Source: Terriglobales bacterium (GTDB lineage Bacteria > Acidobacteriota > Terriglobia > Terriglobales > Acidobacteriaceae). From it: 64,000 bases of DNA. The first letter of the stretch is position 1; every line of letters starts with the position of its first letter. A program made the position numbers and the translations under genes. Below the pieces are notes generated by a model. That model worked only from the letters and a program-made list of their open reading frames with translations, was not told the DNA's origin and did no database searches. Positions 53,880 to 62,882 of the stretch are shown here, piece after piece. The DNA is taken from NCBI GenBank assembly GCA_035624455.1, contig DASPRM010000153.1:36988-100987 (forward strand), read 5' to 3'.

Positions 53880-54548
53880 ATGCCGCATGCCCTGGGTTTC
53901 GACGTTTACGGCACCCTGGTTGACGTCCACGCCCTGGTGGAGCAGCTCCGGTCGTTTGCCGGCGACCAGGCGCAGCATCTCTCCGAACTCTGGCGCCAGA
54001 AGCAGGTGGAGTACGCTTTCCGCCGCGGCCTGATGCGCAATTACCAGGACTTCGGCGTCTGCACGGCGCAGGCGCTCACGTTTGCGCTGCGATCGCTCAA
54101 GATCAATCTGCCTGAAGCCGATGAGCTGCGCATGCTCTCGCAATATTTGAATCTTCCACCCTACTCTGACGTGGTCTCCGGTCTGGAGATACTGAAGGCC
54201 AATGGCCACCGAGTCGTGGCTTTCTCCAACGGCACGGAAAAGACAGTGCACAGCGTGCTCGATAACGCCGGGATTCTGTCACTCTTCTCGGAAGTGATCA
54301 GCGTGGATGATTTGAAGACTTTCAAGCCCGATCCGCGGGTTTACGAGTACCTGGCAGAGCGCCTGGGCCGCGATAAGGGATCCGTCTGGCTTGTCTCGTC
54401 CAATGCCTGGGACGTCATCGGCGCCAAATCGGCGGGCCTGAAGGCAGCCTGGATCCGCCGCAAAGAAGAAGCCGTCTTCGATCCCTGGGAAATCGAGCCT
54501 GACGTTGTGGTTCACGATCTGATGGAGCTGGGAAAAGCTTTTTCCTGA
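53880..54548 (+). CDS. HAD-family haloacid dehalogenase type II
   Basis: A 222-residue haloacid dehalogenase-like hydrolase. The nucleophile Asp8 is in GFDVYGTLVD, motif II is in FSNGTEKTV, and motifs III/IV are FKPDPRVYEY and WLVSSNAWDVIGAKSAGL. The S-N-A-W-D pattern at motif IV is that of L-2-haloacid dehalogenase (type II), which hydrolyses 2-haloacids. Chemically similar phosphatases share it, so the substrate needs proof. The ATG at 53880 has AGGAGG nine bases upstream. Confidence 0.87.
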   Translation: MPHALGFDVYGTLVDVHALVEQLRSFAGDQAQHLSELWRQKQVEYAFRRGLMRNYQDFGVCTAQALTFALRSLKINLPEADELRMLSQYLNLPPYSDVVSGLEILKANGHRVVAFSNGTEKTVHSVLDNAGILSLFSEVISVDDLKTFKPDPRVYEYLAERLGRDKGSVWLVSSNAWDVIGAKSAGLKAAWIRRKEEAVFDPWEIEPDVVVHDLMELGKAFS

Positions 54549-54633
54549 TCGCGGGTGTGGCGCAAACACTCTTGTCCGCGACTGGCTGTCTTTCGGAATG
54601 CACGACGTGCGGGCTGTTTTGTGTGACTGTCCA

Positions 54634-54677
54634 CCCAGGTTAGCGCCGTAACTGCACGGCGCGAACCTGGGGGCACC
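54634..54677 (+). repeat. aroA-flanking inverted repeat, downstream copy
   Basis: CCCAGGTTAGCGCCG, TAACTGCA, CGGCGCGAACCTGGG. CCAGGTT and AACCTGG, and GCGCCG and CGGCGC, pair into a long hairpin. A near copy is at 56184-56229, on the other side of aroA, differing mainly by one base in the loop. Confidence 0.75.
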
Positions 54678-54808
54678 TGCTCGAAGCACAGGCCCTGAAG
54701 GAGGCGCGCCATGATCCACGTTGGCGTTGATCTTCACCGATGACAGACTGAAATTTTCTGAGTTCTCACACAGACTTTGCTGTCCCGGTCGCCTCAAAGA
54801 CCCGATGC

Positions 54809-56101
54809 CTATCGTTCCGCCACCTGCTCCAGCACTTCGTAAAATTCCGGATAGGAAATTCGCGCGGCGTCGGCGCCTGATATGAGTGTCTCCCCACTCG
54901 CGCGCAAGGCTGCAACTGCAAATGCCATGGCAATGCGGTGATCACCAAAGGAGTCGATCTCTGCGCCATGAAGGGTCTGCCGCCCGGGGATTCGCAGGCC
55001 ATCTTCGAATTCCTCGACCTGGGCGCCCATCTTGCGGAGATTGACCGCAATTGAGGTGATGCGGTCTGATTCTTTCACTCGCAGTTCGCGCGCGTCGCGA
55101 ATCTCCACGCCATCGCTGGTATAGGGCGCGATCGCCGCCAGAACAGGAATCTCATCGATGAGAGCGGCCGTCTGCGCGCCCGAGATTTTCGCGCCCTTGA
55201 GCGACCCCACCTCCATGTGAATCGTCCCCACCGGCTCGCCACGATGTTCCTCCAGGTTGAGGACCCGCGGGCGCGCACCCATCGCAGTCAGTACGTCCAG
55301 CAGCACGCCACGTGTAGGATTCAGGAGCAATCCATCAATGACCAGGTTGGATTCGGGAAACAGAGCCGCCGCGCACATGAAAAAAGCGGCTGATGAAAGA
55401 TCGCCGGCCACGGTGGCTTCAATGGCGTGCAGCTTTTGGCCGCCCCGGAGTCCGGCTCGATTCCCGCTTCGCTTCACCTCCACCCCGAACTCGTGCAGAG
55501 CCACTTCCGTGTGATCGCGAGTTCGCAGCGGCTCCTCAACCCAGGTCTGGCCGTCGGCAAATAATCCCGCAAGCAAGACGGCCGACTTTACCTGCGCGCT
55601 GGCGACGGGCATGCGGTAGTCAATTGCATGCAGATTTCCGCCCGTGATCCGCAATGGCGGGCAGCCACCATGGGACTCGATCTTCGCTCCCATAGCAGTG
55701 AGCGGATCGATAACCCGCTGCATCGGACGACGCGAGAGTGACTCGTCGCCGATCATCTCGCTGGTAAACGACTGCCCCGCCGCGATCCCCGACAGCATGC
55801 GCATAGTCGAACCGGAGTTTCCGCAGTCAAGCGGGCCGGAGGGAGGCTGCAACTGGAGATCCAAGCCTTCGATCTCAATCATGCCGTCACGATGTTCGAC
55901 TGTGCATCCCAGTGCTGCCACGCAGCCCAGGGTGCTTGCGCAATCGGCACCGGTTGAGTAGTTTGCCAGCTGGGTCTTGCCTTTGGCGATCGCGGCCAGC
56001 ATGGCGTAGCGATGCGAAATGGATTTGTCACCGGGAAAACGGATGGCTCCCAGCACATTCTTCGCGGGACGAATTGTCACCACGTTACGACTCTGATCCA
56101 C
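54809..56101 (-). CDS. aroA: 3-phosphoshikimate 1-carboxyvinyltransferase (EPSP synthase)
   Basis: A 430-residue shikimate pathway enzyme that joins PEP to shikimate 3-phosphate. Motifs are FPGDKSISHR near residue 23, LDCGNSGSTMRML near 91 and RRPMQRVIDPL near 124, then EIPVLAAIAPY and RVKESDRITSIA. The GNSGSTMR form (rather than GNAGTAMR) resembles the class II type, which is less sensitive to glyphosate. The start is a GTG at 56101 with GGATG upstream. The gene is bracketed by two near-identical hairpin repeats at 54634 and 56184. Confidence 0.93.
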   Translation of the reverse strand: MDQSRNVVTIRPAKNVLGAIRFPGDKSISHRYAMLAAIAKGKTQLANYSTGADCASTLGCVAALGCTVEHRDGMIEIEGLDLQLQPPSGPLDCGNSGSTMRMLSGIAAGQSFTSEMIGDESLSRRPMQRVIDPLTAMGAKIESHGGCPPLRITGGNLHAIDYRMPVASAQVKSAVLLAGLFADGQTWVEEPLRTRDHTEVALHEFGVEVKRSGNRAGLRGGQKLHAIEATVAGDLSSAAFFMCAAALFPESNLVIDGLLLNPTRGVLLDVLTAMGARPRVLNLEEHRGEPVGTIHMEVGSLKGAKISGAQTAALIDEIPVLAAIAPYTSDGVEIRDARELRVKESDRITSIAVNLRKMGAQVEEFEDGLRIPGRQTLHGAEIDSFGDHRIAMAFAVAALRASGETLISGADAARISYPEFYEVLEQVAER

Positions 56102-56183
56102 GCTTGTCTGGCATCCAGAGTAACCGATTCGTGCGTTCCTCGACTCGTCATATGCCGGGCTATGCGGTGGTGTAATTATCGGA

Positions 56184-56229
56184 CCCCAGGTTAGCGCCGA
56201 ACTGCACGGCGCGAACCTGGGGCACCTGA
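56184..56229 (+). repeat. aroA-flanking inverted repeat, upstream copy
   Basis: CCCCAGGTTAGCGCCGA, ACTGCA, CGGCGCGAACCTGGGG. Same as the 54634 element in the same orientation, with one base fewer in the loop. Confidence 0.75.
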
Positions 56230-56271
56230 CGGCCCTTGCTCAGGATGTCTGGTGAAATTTGCCAGATTAGT

Positions 56272-56688
56272 TTAACGGCGCGCTTGCGCGGCTGAGAGCT
56301 CGCCGAGGATTTCCGGGGCTACTTCCTTGATCGCCACCCCAAACTCGAACATGGGAGTTTCGGCACCTCTGCCCCAACGATTGACCTCCCAATGCGCTCG
56401 CACAAATTTAGTTTCCGGGTGAGGCTTCAGATCCAGTAGTAGAGGATGCTGACCTCGATAGAACTTCTGCGGAAACGACACCAGCGGCTTCCCTGCCCAC
56501 GTCTTTGCATCGGCGGAGCCATAGATGCTTACGTCCAGCGACTCCTGTTCAATGATGTTGGTGATGTCGAGGGTCAGCAGGAAGACTTTATTAGCTGCGC
56601 CACTGACGTCTATGGGCTGGCCATCACCTTTGGCGTTGACCACCGTTTTCTCGGGAACCAGGAAGGAATCGATCATGGCGGCGGCCAT
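56272..56688 (-). CDS. Conserved hypothetical beta-rich protein
   Basis: A 138-residue protein with no signal peptide or membrane segment. Regular short hydrophobic stretches (KVFLLTLDITNII, SLDVSIYGSADAKTW, HPLLLDLKPHPETKFVRAHWEV) suggest a beta sandwich. I do not recognise the family. ATG at 56688, with another ATG four codons on. It sits between aroA and a repeat-rich gap. Confidence 0.6.
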   Translation of the reverse strand: MAAAMIDSFLVPEKTVVNAKGDGQPIDVSGAANKVFLLTLDITNIIEQESLDVSIYGSADAKTWAGKPLVSFPQKFYRGQHPLLLDLKPHPETKFVRAHWEVNRWGRGAETPMFEFGVAIKEVAPEILGELSAAQARR

Positions 56689-56735
56689 TGTAGCGCGTGC
56701 ACATTAATCCCTGAAACCCCCGAAAAGCCCTTGAT

Positions 56736-56770
56736 TCCAGCCTCCCCCAAAAGAGGGCGGAAGGGTGGGC
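56736..56770 (+). repeat. AAAAGAC-loop hairpin repeat, copy 3
   Basis: TTCCAGCCTCCCCC, AAAAGAG, then GGCGGAAGGGTGGGC. Matches the 38503 and 51018 elements with changes in the stem. Confidence 0.6.
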
Positions 56771-56799
56771 TACGCGCGGAGGCCAGCTTGATAGGTCCT

Positions 56800-56850
56800 G
56801 TCGAGCTGTGCTCGACCTGAACGGACGAGGACGTCCGTTCCCACGTGATT
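56800..56850 (+). repeat. 50-base palindromic intergenic repeat, copy C
   Basis: GTCGAGCTGTGCTCGACCTG, AACGGACGAGGACGTCCGTT, CCCACGTGATT. AACGGACG and CGTCCGTT pair with a four-base loop. It is the best preserved of the three copies. Confidence 0.75.
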
Positions 56851-56912
56851 CTGCTGCATCAAGCACATTAACTGCAGATTCGTCGGAGAGTTGAATCATG
56901 CAGAACTATTTT

Positions 56913-57713
56913 CTAGCTCCTGACTGGGAGCTGCTCGAGGAAGCCTCGCATCACCCGGTGCATCTCCTCCGGTTGCTCAAAAGCGGCAACATGACCGCCC
57001 TTGGGGATAACCCTTAGCAGGCTGCCCTCAATTCCTTGATGCATCAGCTGAGCTTCTGAAACCGGAGTGAGCGAATCCTCCTCACCAACAACTATTAGAG
57101 TTGGAACGTCGATCGTCTTCAGTGTGGTGATGGAATCCGGCCTGGCTGCCAGCCCGCGCTGTACTGCTGCGACTGCGGCTACGCTCATTTTGTCCATCAT
57201 GGCGCGCACCTGGGCAGCGAGATCTGGCCGAGAGGCGAGCGTGGCTTTGCTTACCAGCTTGGGAACCATGCTATCGAAAAATAGATCCGGGCCACGCTTC
57301 TCTACATCCTCGGCAGAGCTAAGCCGGGCCCGACGGCCCTCTTCCGTGTCCGGGCCAGCGCGTGTATTGCAAAGGATCAGGGCCTGCACCCGCTCCCGCG
57401 CTCTGCGCCAGAGCTCGAACAGGATGTATCCACCGATAGAGATTCCGCCGAAGATTGCTTTGTCGGCTCCGGCTTCGTCGCAGATTCGCAGCACATCGGC
57501 GACGTGCTTCTGCATGGTAGCTACGCCATCCCCCAGCCCTGATTCTCCATGGCCGCGCAAGTCGGGAAGAATCACTCGATATCGCGTGGAGAGCCTCTCA
57601 GCAACAGGCATCCAGACGAGGTAATTCAAGGGAAAGGCGTGCAGCAGCACCAGTGGAGGACCCTGGCCGAGAACTTCATAGAACAACTCAGCGTCGCCGC
57701 TATGGATCATCAT
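56913..57713 (-). CDS. Alpha/beta hydrolase
   Basis: A 266-residue alpha/beta hydrolase-fold enzyme. The oxyanion start is LLHAFPLNYLVW, the nucleophile is the Ser of GISIGGY, and the acid and base are in VGEEDSLTPV and PKGGHVAAFEQP. It resembles 3-oxoadipate enol-lactonase and haloperoxidase-like esterases, but the substrate is open. Two adjacent ATG codons at the start. It is divergent from the small gene at 57899, and no pathway neighbour helps. Confidence 0.87.
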   Translation of the reverse strand: MMIHSGDAELFYEVLGQGPPLVLLHAFPLNYLVWMPVAERLSTRYRVILPDLRGHGESGLGDGVATMQKHVADVLRICDEAGADKAIFGGISIGGYILFELWRRARERVQALILCNTRAGPDTEEGRRARLSSAEDVEKRGPDLFFDSMVPKLVSKATLASRPDLAAQVRAMMDKMSVAAVAAVQRGLAARPDSITTLKTIDVPTLIVVGEEDSLTPVSEAQLMHQGIEGSLLRVIPKGGHVAAFEQPEEMHRVMRGFLEQLPVRS

Positions 57714-57898
57714 CGGCGGAAGGATATCAACTCACTGGCGAGGTTGTAAGGCACACATGCGCGCGGGCTAAGGAAAAATACCTGCGTGAAGTACAGCAAA
57801 GTACCGAAGGCGCGGGCTATGGCCGCGCATCAGTTAAAGCAGAAAGCGCAACGTGCCGATGTCCTGGAAAGAGGTACGGAGCGAAAGAGGAATCAAAT

Positions 57899-58039
57899 AT
57901 GGGCCGGGTTATCGAGTTTTACATTCCGGATTCGTTCCAGCCGAAGTGGCAACGATCCGCTGAATCGAAAGAGCAGCCGGGAGAAGAGCGCGGAAAGCTG
58001 ATCGAATTTCCCAGCGCGGAAAACCAGAAGTCTGCCTGA
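57899..58039 (+). CDS. 46-residue conserved small protein with two IEF motifs
   Basis: A very small cytoplasmic protein, MGRVIEFYIPDSF at the start and GKLIEFPSAE near the end, so the unit IEF occurs twice around a charged, Glu/Lys-rich middle. AGAGGA lies about seven bases before the ATG. I recall similarly built small acidobacterial proteins (V-I-E-F-Y start, GKVIEF end), but cannot name a family. No function is proposed. Confidence 0.55.
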   Translation: MGRVIEFYIPDSFQPKWQRSAESKEQPGEERGKLIEFPSAENQKSA

Positions 58040-58143
58040 TGACAGGCAGGGTTGCCTGTCCTACACAGGGAGTGGCTGTTCCACAGAGGTTCGGCTGTCA
58101 GGCCGCACAGACTGTTGCGTAGTGAAGGGCAGCTTCCGGTGAT

Positions 58144-58470
58144 TTAGGAATGCTGCCCGGTTACGGAGATCGCGTTGGTCGCGGGAACGCTCGGCGGCGG
58201 GGCTTCGGGCACGATGATCCACGCCACGATGTAGGCGATGATCCCCAGGGGCAGCGTCAGCAAGATAATAAATACGAAGAGAAGCCGAACCAGAGTCACA
58301 TCCGCATCGAAGTAATCCGCAAACCCCGCTGCTACCCCTCCTATTTTCCTGTCTGTGCGTGAGCGCATCAACTTCTTAGGCATGTAAGTTTGACCGCCTA
58401 TCAGCCTGCCGCAGTATGCGCAGACGCGGGCGTCATCCTGAATTTGTTTGCCGCAATAATTGCAGAACAT
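58144..58470 (-). CDS. Zinc-ribbon plus PspC-domain membrane protein
   Basis: A 108-residue protein. The N terminus is a zinc ribbon ([19 protein letters not shown]), followed by a PspC domain ([20 protein letters not shown], then [36 protein letters not shown]) with one or two membrane helices. PspC is a membrane partner in phage-shock envelope stress. The ATG at 58470 has GGGAGGGAAG upstream; 30 residues of an upstream reading frame are unlikely. No pspA/pspB is in the window. Confidence 0.82.
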   Translation of the reverse strand: MFCNYCGKQIQDDARVCAYCGRLIGGQTYMPKKLMRSRTDRKIGGVAAGFADYFDADVTLVRLLFVFIILLTLPLGIIAYIVAWIIVPEAPPPSVPATNAISVTGQHS

Positions 58471-58632
58471 CGCTTCCCTCCCAGCGAGCTGATTAGAAGC
58501 GCACGCCCCCAGTTCACAGCTCGTCCATCGGAACTGGTCCTCTCTAGAATACGCTTCCACGCTGTCCCTGGTTCCCGGAGACCCAAGGGGTGCGGAATAG
58601 AGTCTAAGTCTTTTTTATTTCGCAGGTTACGC

Positions 58633-59862
58633 TTAGGGGTTCTGGTAGGGCTCTCTCAGGTGCTTGCGTGCGAGTTCAGCGCGGGCTCCAGTCCCGTCGG
58701 AGGCAATCACCGCCTCATATCTCTTGACGGCATCATCACGCTTATTGATGAGGTCATACATTTCGCCCGCCCCCAGCGTAGCTCGGGCGCGCATGTCGGG
58801 ATCAACCTTGGCGTTTTGCAGGACTCTGTCGTAAGCATCGGCAGCACCGGCATAGTCGCGCTGCCCGCGAAGAGCTTCGGCGAGCCCGTAGTAGACCATG
58901 GCCAACCGTGGATCGCCATATACACCCACCTGCGCATTGGAAAGGATTTGGCGATAGCTGGCGACAGCCTCCGGCCCGTGTCCCCCGGCGTTATAAAGAT
59001 TCGCCAACTCCAAAGCAAAAAGAAAATTGTGCGGATAGATGCCGCAAAGGCCATCGATCAGTTTGATGGCTTCCGTGTAGCGTTGCTCGCGCCGCAGGAA
59101 TAGCGCCAGGGCGATGGCCGAGTCTACCGTGTTCTCGCCTCCGCCGTTGATGGCGTCATAGAGATACTCGATGCCCTTCTTCTTGCTGCCGCTCAGTCCG
59201 ACGATCGATGCCGCCACTTTGGTGGCGAAGTTCAGGCTCCCGATCACGTAATTGTGAATGCCCACGATCATCTTGGCATCGCTGTAGTTGGGATTGAGTT
59301 CCAGCACTCTCTCATGATCGTGGCGTGCCCCCACGGCGCTGCGCAAAGCAGAAAACCAGGCCTTTTCGATCAGCCCGATGTACATGGCGTGCAATCCCCG
59401 CGTGACTCCGCGGGTATAGAGGGCGTCAACGTCATTGGGATTGGACTTGAGCTTCGTTTCGGAAAGCCCTAGGGAACGCTCCGTCAGTTCCCGGATCCGC
59501 GTCTTTACCGTGGGGTCCATGGGAAACTGTTTGCTGTTCAGGAAGGCGTCCTTCGCATACAGCTCCGAATCGAGGGCTCCAATCCGGTACATCTCCCTGA
59601 AGATTACACCGGAGAGCAGGTGATTGACGGCAAACGGATCGTTGGGCGCGAGCTCGACGGCGAGCTCAAACTCCCGCACCGCTTTGTCGTAGTCGAGATT
59701 GTAGAAATAATCAAATCCGCGGCGAGTATGGGGATCATCCGGACGGAAGTGAATGATCCGCTGGATGGGCGCCGCCTGGCCCTGCGCGTTGCCACTTCCG
59801 GCCAGCACACAGGCACAGCCGAATAAAAGACGCGCCGCAAACGCGCGGGGGAGGCGTTTCAT
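58633..59862 (-). CDS. Exported TPR-repeat protein
   Basis: A 409-residue secreted protein. A signal peptide of about 28 residues (basic start, AARLLFGCACVLAGSGNAQ) precedes helical repeats over the whole length: FNYNLDYDKAVREFELAVEL-type units near 50, FALELANLYNAGGHGPEAVA near 290, and LAMVYYGLAEALRGQRDYAG near 320, then RARATLGAGEMYDL. TPR proteins of this kind act as periplasmic scaffolds. AGGTAG precedes the ATG. It is alone on the minus strand, upstream of the PspC-type gene. Confidence 0.8.
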   Translation of the reverse strand: MKRLPRAFAARLLFGCACVLAGSGNAQGQAAPIQRIIHFRPDDPHTRRGFDYFYNLDYDKAVREFELAVELAPNDPFAVNHLLSGVIFREMYRIGALDSELYAKDAFLNSKQFPMDPTVKTRIRELTERSLGLSETKLKSNPNDVDALYTRGVTRGLHAMYIGLIEKAWFSALRSAVGARHDHERVLELNPNYSDAKMIVGIHNYVIGSLNFATKVAASIVGLSGSKKKGIEYLYDAINGGGENTVDSAIALALFLRREQRYTEAIKLIDGLCGIYPHNFLFALELANLYNAGGHGPEAVASYRQILSNAQVGVYGDPRLAMVYYGLAEALRGQRDYAGAADAYDRVLQNAKVDPDMRARATLGAGEMYDLINKRDDAVKRYEAVIASDGTGARAELARKHLREPYQNP

Positions 59863-60092
59863 AGCTACCTGTAAGAAAGTCTACAGGATTTGAATGATGA
59901 CAACCGCCACTCCGGGTACTTTTGACACGGATACAACAGTGTGGTGACAAAAAACTTCTCACTTTGAGTAAAACTTTCGGATCGCGGGAGAACCTGATTC
60001 ACCAATTGTCAATGCAACCCGTTGCAAGGTTGAATCTTGTATAGCGCACCTGGTTTGGTCCGAAACGTGCGCGATATGTTCGGGGATCGCTT

Positions 60093-60530
60093 ATGGATCA
60101 GGCAGCACAAGGTGTCCAGCACGAATTTTGGCGTCCGGCCATGCAACATACGCAGTCGCCCGCGCTAAGTACTTCCGTTTCTATCCCAATTGACGCCTGC
60201 CACACGTGTGGAACCGAATTCATGGTGGGGGCCCGGTTCTGTCACGTTTGCGGTGCGTTGCGGGAGCCAGTCATCACCTCAGCCTCGAAGAGGATCGCCC
60301 ATTGGCTCGACATCCAGCGGCTGTCCAATTTTCTGGAAATGTCCCTGGGATCGCTGATCGCCCTGTTCGTGGGAATTGTCTGTGTCGCGGCCGCTATTCT
60401 GACCGGCCTCATCTACACAGCGAATACGGTTTTGGATTGGCAGGCGATCCAGCTCTGGCGGATGGAATGGCTGCTGGCTGCCACTACCTCGTTCGTCGCC
60501 GGCATTCTGCTGAAGAAGGCAAAGAAGTAA
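60093..60530 (+). CDS. Zinc-ribbon membrane protein of unknown function
   Basis: A 145-residue protein with a zinc ribbon at about 36-54 (CHTCGTEFMVGARFCHVCG) and two helices in the C-terminal half (about 85-112 and 125-141). GGGGA lies before the ATG. It has the same zinc-ribbon-plus-membrane style as the PspC-type protein 2 kb away but not the PspC domain. Function unknown. Confidence 0.65.
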   Translation: MDQAAQGVQHEFWRPAMQHTQSPALSTSVSIPIDACHTCGTEFMVGARFCHVCGALREPVITSASKRIAHWLDIQRLSNFLEMSLGSLIALFVGIVCVAAAILTGLIYTANTVLDWQAIQLWRMEWLLAATTSFVAGILLKKAKK

Positions 60531-60736
60531 ACTGAAATCTTTCGCGAACTCTGGCCTTCGGCCGCTCCTCCAGGCCAACGGGTTAGCGCATCTCGAATCG
60601 CTGCAAGCTAAAAAGCAGGTCCCTCGACTCCGCGCCCGCGACCGCACAAGATGCGGGTCCAAAGGCGGCTGAGTGCGTTGCTCGGGATAACAACTTCGGA
60701 GAGAGCATGATGTGCTCAGTGACGGTTTTCACTTTT

Positions 60737-61543
60737 CTATCTCCCGAGCAGTAGATTTAGCGGGCCCGTTCCCCGTCCTATCGGGTGCGCGCTAGAAATT
60801 GCTTCTCGTACGAAGTCCCTGGTCTCAGCAACGGCTTCCCCGATCTGCTTCCCGAGAGCTAAATTGCACGCCAGTGCCATAGCGAAGGCGCAGCCTGTCC
60901 CATGGGTTGACCGGGATTCGATTCGCTCGCCTGTGAGAACCTTTTGCACGCGGCCTGAGTCCGCCTCCAGACTCACCAGCTCCGCCGGGTGCGCCAGGTG
61001 CCCGCCAGTAATGACTACTCCTCGGGCTCCCAGCTCATGCAGGCGCAGAGCTGCAGCTTTCATTTCATCCACATTGCGCACACGCATGCCTGTAAGCGCC
61101 TCGGCCTCGTTCAGGTTAGGCGTGACAACCTTGGCGAGGCGCAGCAAGCGCTCTCGCAGAACCGTAACGCCTTGCTGATCGAGCAACTCCACTCCTGAAC
61201 TCGAGCTCAGAACTGGATCCAGAACCACGTGTTTAGGCACCGCGCTTTCGAGGAAATCCGCAACCGCTGTGGCCACCGGGCCCGACCCGAGCATGCCGAT
61301 GCGGACGGCGGCAAGGTCCACGTCAGCCGCCAATTCCTCGAGCGTCGCCTTGACCAGCTCCGGATTGAGCGTCACCACCGACTTCACTCCCTGCGTCGAT
61401 TGCACCGTCAGCGCAGTGATGCACGTAACCGCATAGCATCCGTGGGAGGCAGCAGTCTTGATGTCCGCCGTGATCCCTGCTCCTGACGAGGGATCGTATC
61501 CGGCGATGCTGAGCACGATTGGCGGTGCGTGAGTGCCGTCCAC
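60737..61543 (-). CDS. thiD: Hydroxymethylpyrimidine (phosphate) kinase ThiD
   Basis: A 268-residue ribokinase-fold kinase phosphorylating hydroxymethylpyrimidine phosphate in thiamine biosynthesis. Features are IAGYDPSSGAGITADIK near the N terminus, the LDPVLSSSSG stretch, TPNLNEAEALTG near 140, and the catalytic HGTGCAFAMALA near 210. The start is GTG with GGAGG upstream. No TPP riboswitch is visible upstream (the THI-box sequence is absent), and no other thi gene is adjacent. Confidence 0.93.
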   Translation of the reverse strand: MDGTHAPPIVLSIAGYDPSSGAGITADIKTAASHGCYAVTCITALTVQSTQGVKSVVTLNPELVKATLEELAADVDLAAVRIGMLGSGPVATAVADFLESAVPKHVVLDPVLSSSSGVELLDQQGVTVLRERLLRLAKVVTPNLNEAEALTGMRVRNVDEMKAAALRLHELGARGVVITGGHLAHPAELVSLEADSGRVQKVLTGERIESRSTHGTGCAFAMALACNLALGKQIGEAVAETRDFVREAISSAHPIGRGTGPLNLLLGR

Positions 61544-61771
61544 CTGCTAGAGCCTCCTTTCCTGCCCTAGAAGTTATCAAGCTATCTCATGGAAGCGTCT
61601 GTTTCCCTCAGGGGCTAAAAGTGTGTGCGTGAAGCCGCGCCCTTTCAAGGCCGTATGAGATAGCCTTCAGATTAATAAGGCCAAACACGGAACATGTTAC
61701 CCTCCGCTGGAAAAAGAAATCTTCGCCATCCATTCTGCCCGGGCGCACGTAATAGTTGTTGGTGGAGATGA

Positions 61772-62417
61772 ATGCCCGACGTAACCCACTCCGTGCTCGT
61801 AGCAGGCGCCCCAGGATACATGGGCCGGCGCCTAATCCCCGTCATGATGAACCGCGGCCATGACGTGCGCGCGCTGGTGCGGCCTGGTTCCGAGCACAAG
61901 CTGTCATCGCAATGCCAGACGGTGATGGGCGATCCACTCCGCCGCGAAACCTATGCCGATCGAATCGCGCCCGCCGATACCTGGGTCCATCTGGTGGGCG
62001 TGCCTCACCCTGGTCCGTCTAAAGCCGCCGATTTTCGGGCCATTGATCTGAAATCGGTTGAAGAGGCAGTGCCCTCAGCAGTGAAAGCCGGTATTGGCCA
62101 TCTTGTCTATGTCAGCGTGGCGCATCCCGCCCCGGTAATGAAGGCCTACATTGAAGTACGGCAGCAGTGCGAACAGATTATTCGCGACAGCGGCCTGCGA
62201 GCCACCATTCTGCGCCCCTGGTATGTTCTCGGGGAGGGCCACCGCTGGCCTGTGGTGCTGAAGCCCGCATACTGGCTTTTAGAGAATTGCCCGGCACGCG
62301 TGATGCCGCTCGCCGTCTCGGGCTGGTCACGATCAGATGGCGCTGGCGCAGGCCGTGGAGGATCCTCCCGAGCGGCTCCGGATTGTTTCCGTCGAAGAGA
62401 TCCGAAGAACCTCGTGA
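61772..62417 (+). pseudogene. NAD(P)-binding (SDR/NmrA-like) protein disrupted by two frameshifts
   Basis: The first about 170 codons read as an intact Rossmann protein: VLVAGAPGYMGRRLIPVMMNRGHDVRALVR, then GDPLRRET, LVGVPHPGPSKAADF and a C-terminal region to WLLEN. At 62287 the natural continuation moves to another frame (PGTRDAARRLGLVTI), and at about 62334 to a third frame (MALAQAVEDPPERLRIVSVEEIRRTS) that ends at 62417. Each shift is explained by one missing base (a T near 62287, a C near 62334). It may be a pseudogene or a sequencing error; read uncorrected, the last 75 residues are nonsense. The start has GTGGAG upstream. Confidence 0.72.
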
Positions 62418-62712
62418 GCGCTGGCTTTCGCAAAACACCTGGCCCCTCGACTCGGACCGGGGTGGTTGTTCCTCGTCCTCGCTTAGGGTCACATGATGGG
62501 ATCTAGCCAAGCAGCCACGCTTCCCGCACGACGGTAACCTTCCATAGCTCTTGCGATTGCCCGCCCGATTACCAAAGCCATGTTTACTCCGCCGTGCACC
62601 CGTCCTAGATTGCACACGGAAGGTCATAGAGGAATTGGACGGTGGTGCCCGCTCCCTCCGAACGCCGGGGCCAAGCGAGGTAACCCTCGCAATCTCAATC
62701 GGGAGAGCACCG

Positions 62713-62823
62713 ATGTGGCGCTCGCTTTATATCGCGCTCGGCATTCTGGTAGCCCGTTGGGTGTATGGCCGGACAAGCAAGTCGGTGGATACGCTCAGCC
62801 GGCTGCGCCAGGGAGGCCTCTAG
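62713..62823 (+). CDS. Possible 36-residue membrane peptide
   Basis: ATG with GGGAGAG six bases upstream opens a 36-codon frame with one hydrophobic helix (YIALGILVARWVYG) and a basic tail. It is in an otherwise empty 583-base gap. Too short for a family judgement; it may be a chance frame. Confidence 0.3.
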   Translation: MWRSLYIALGILVARWVYGRTSKSVDTLSRLRQGGL

Positions 62824-62882
62824 ACCGACCAGGGCCACAGGGTCCAAGGGCCATGCAGTAACAATGCGCTGTCACTGCCGTG

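Noticed and set aside
61544..61771. Possible TPP riboswitch before thiD
   Set aside because: No CTGAGA-type element or thi-box helix is visible in the leader of the minus-strand gene.
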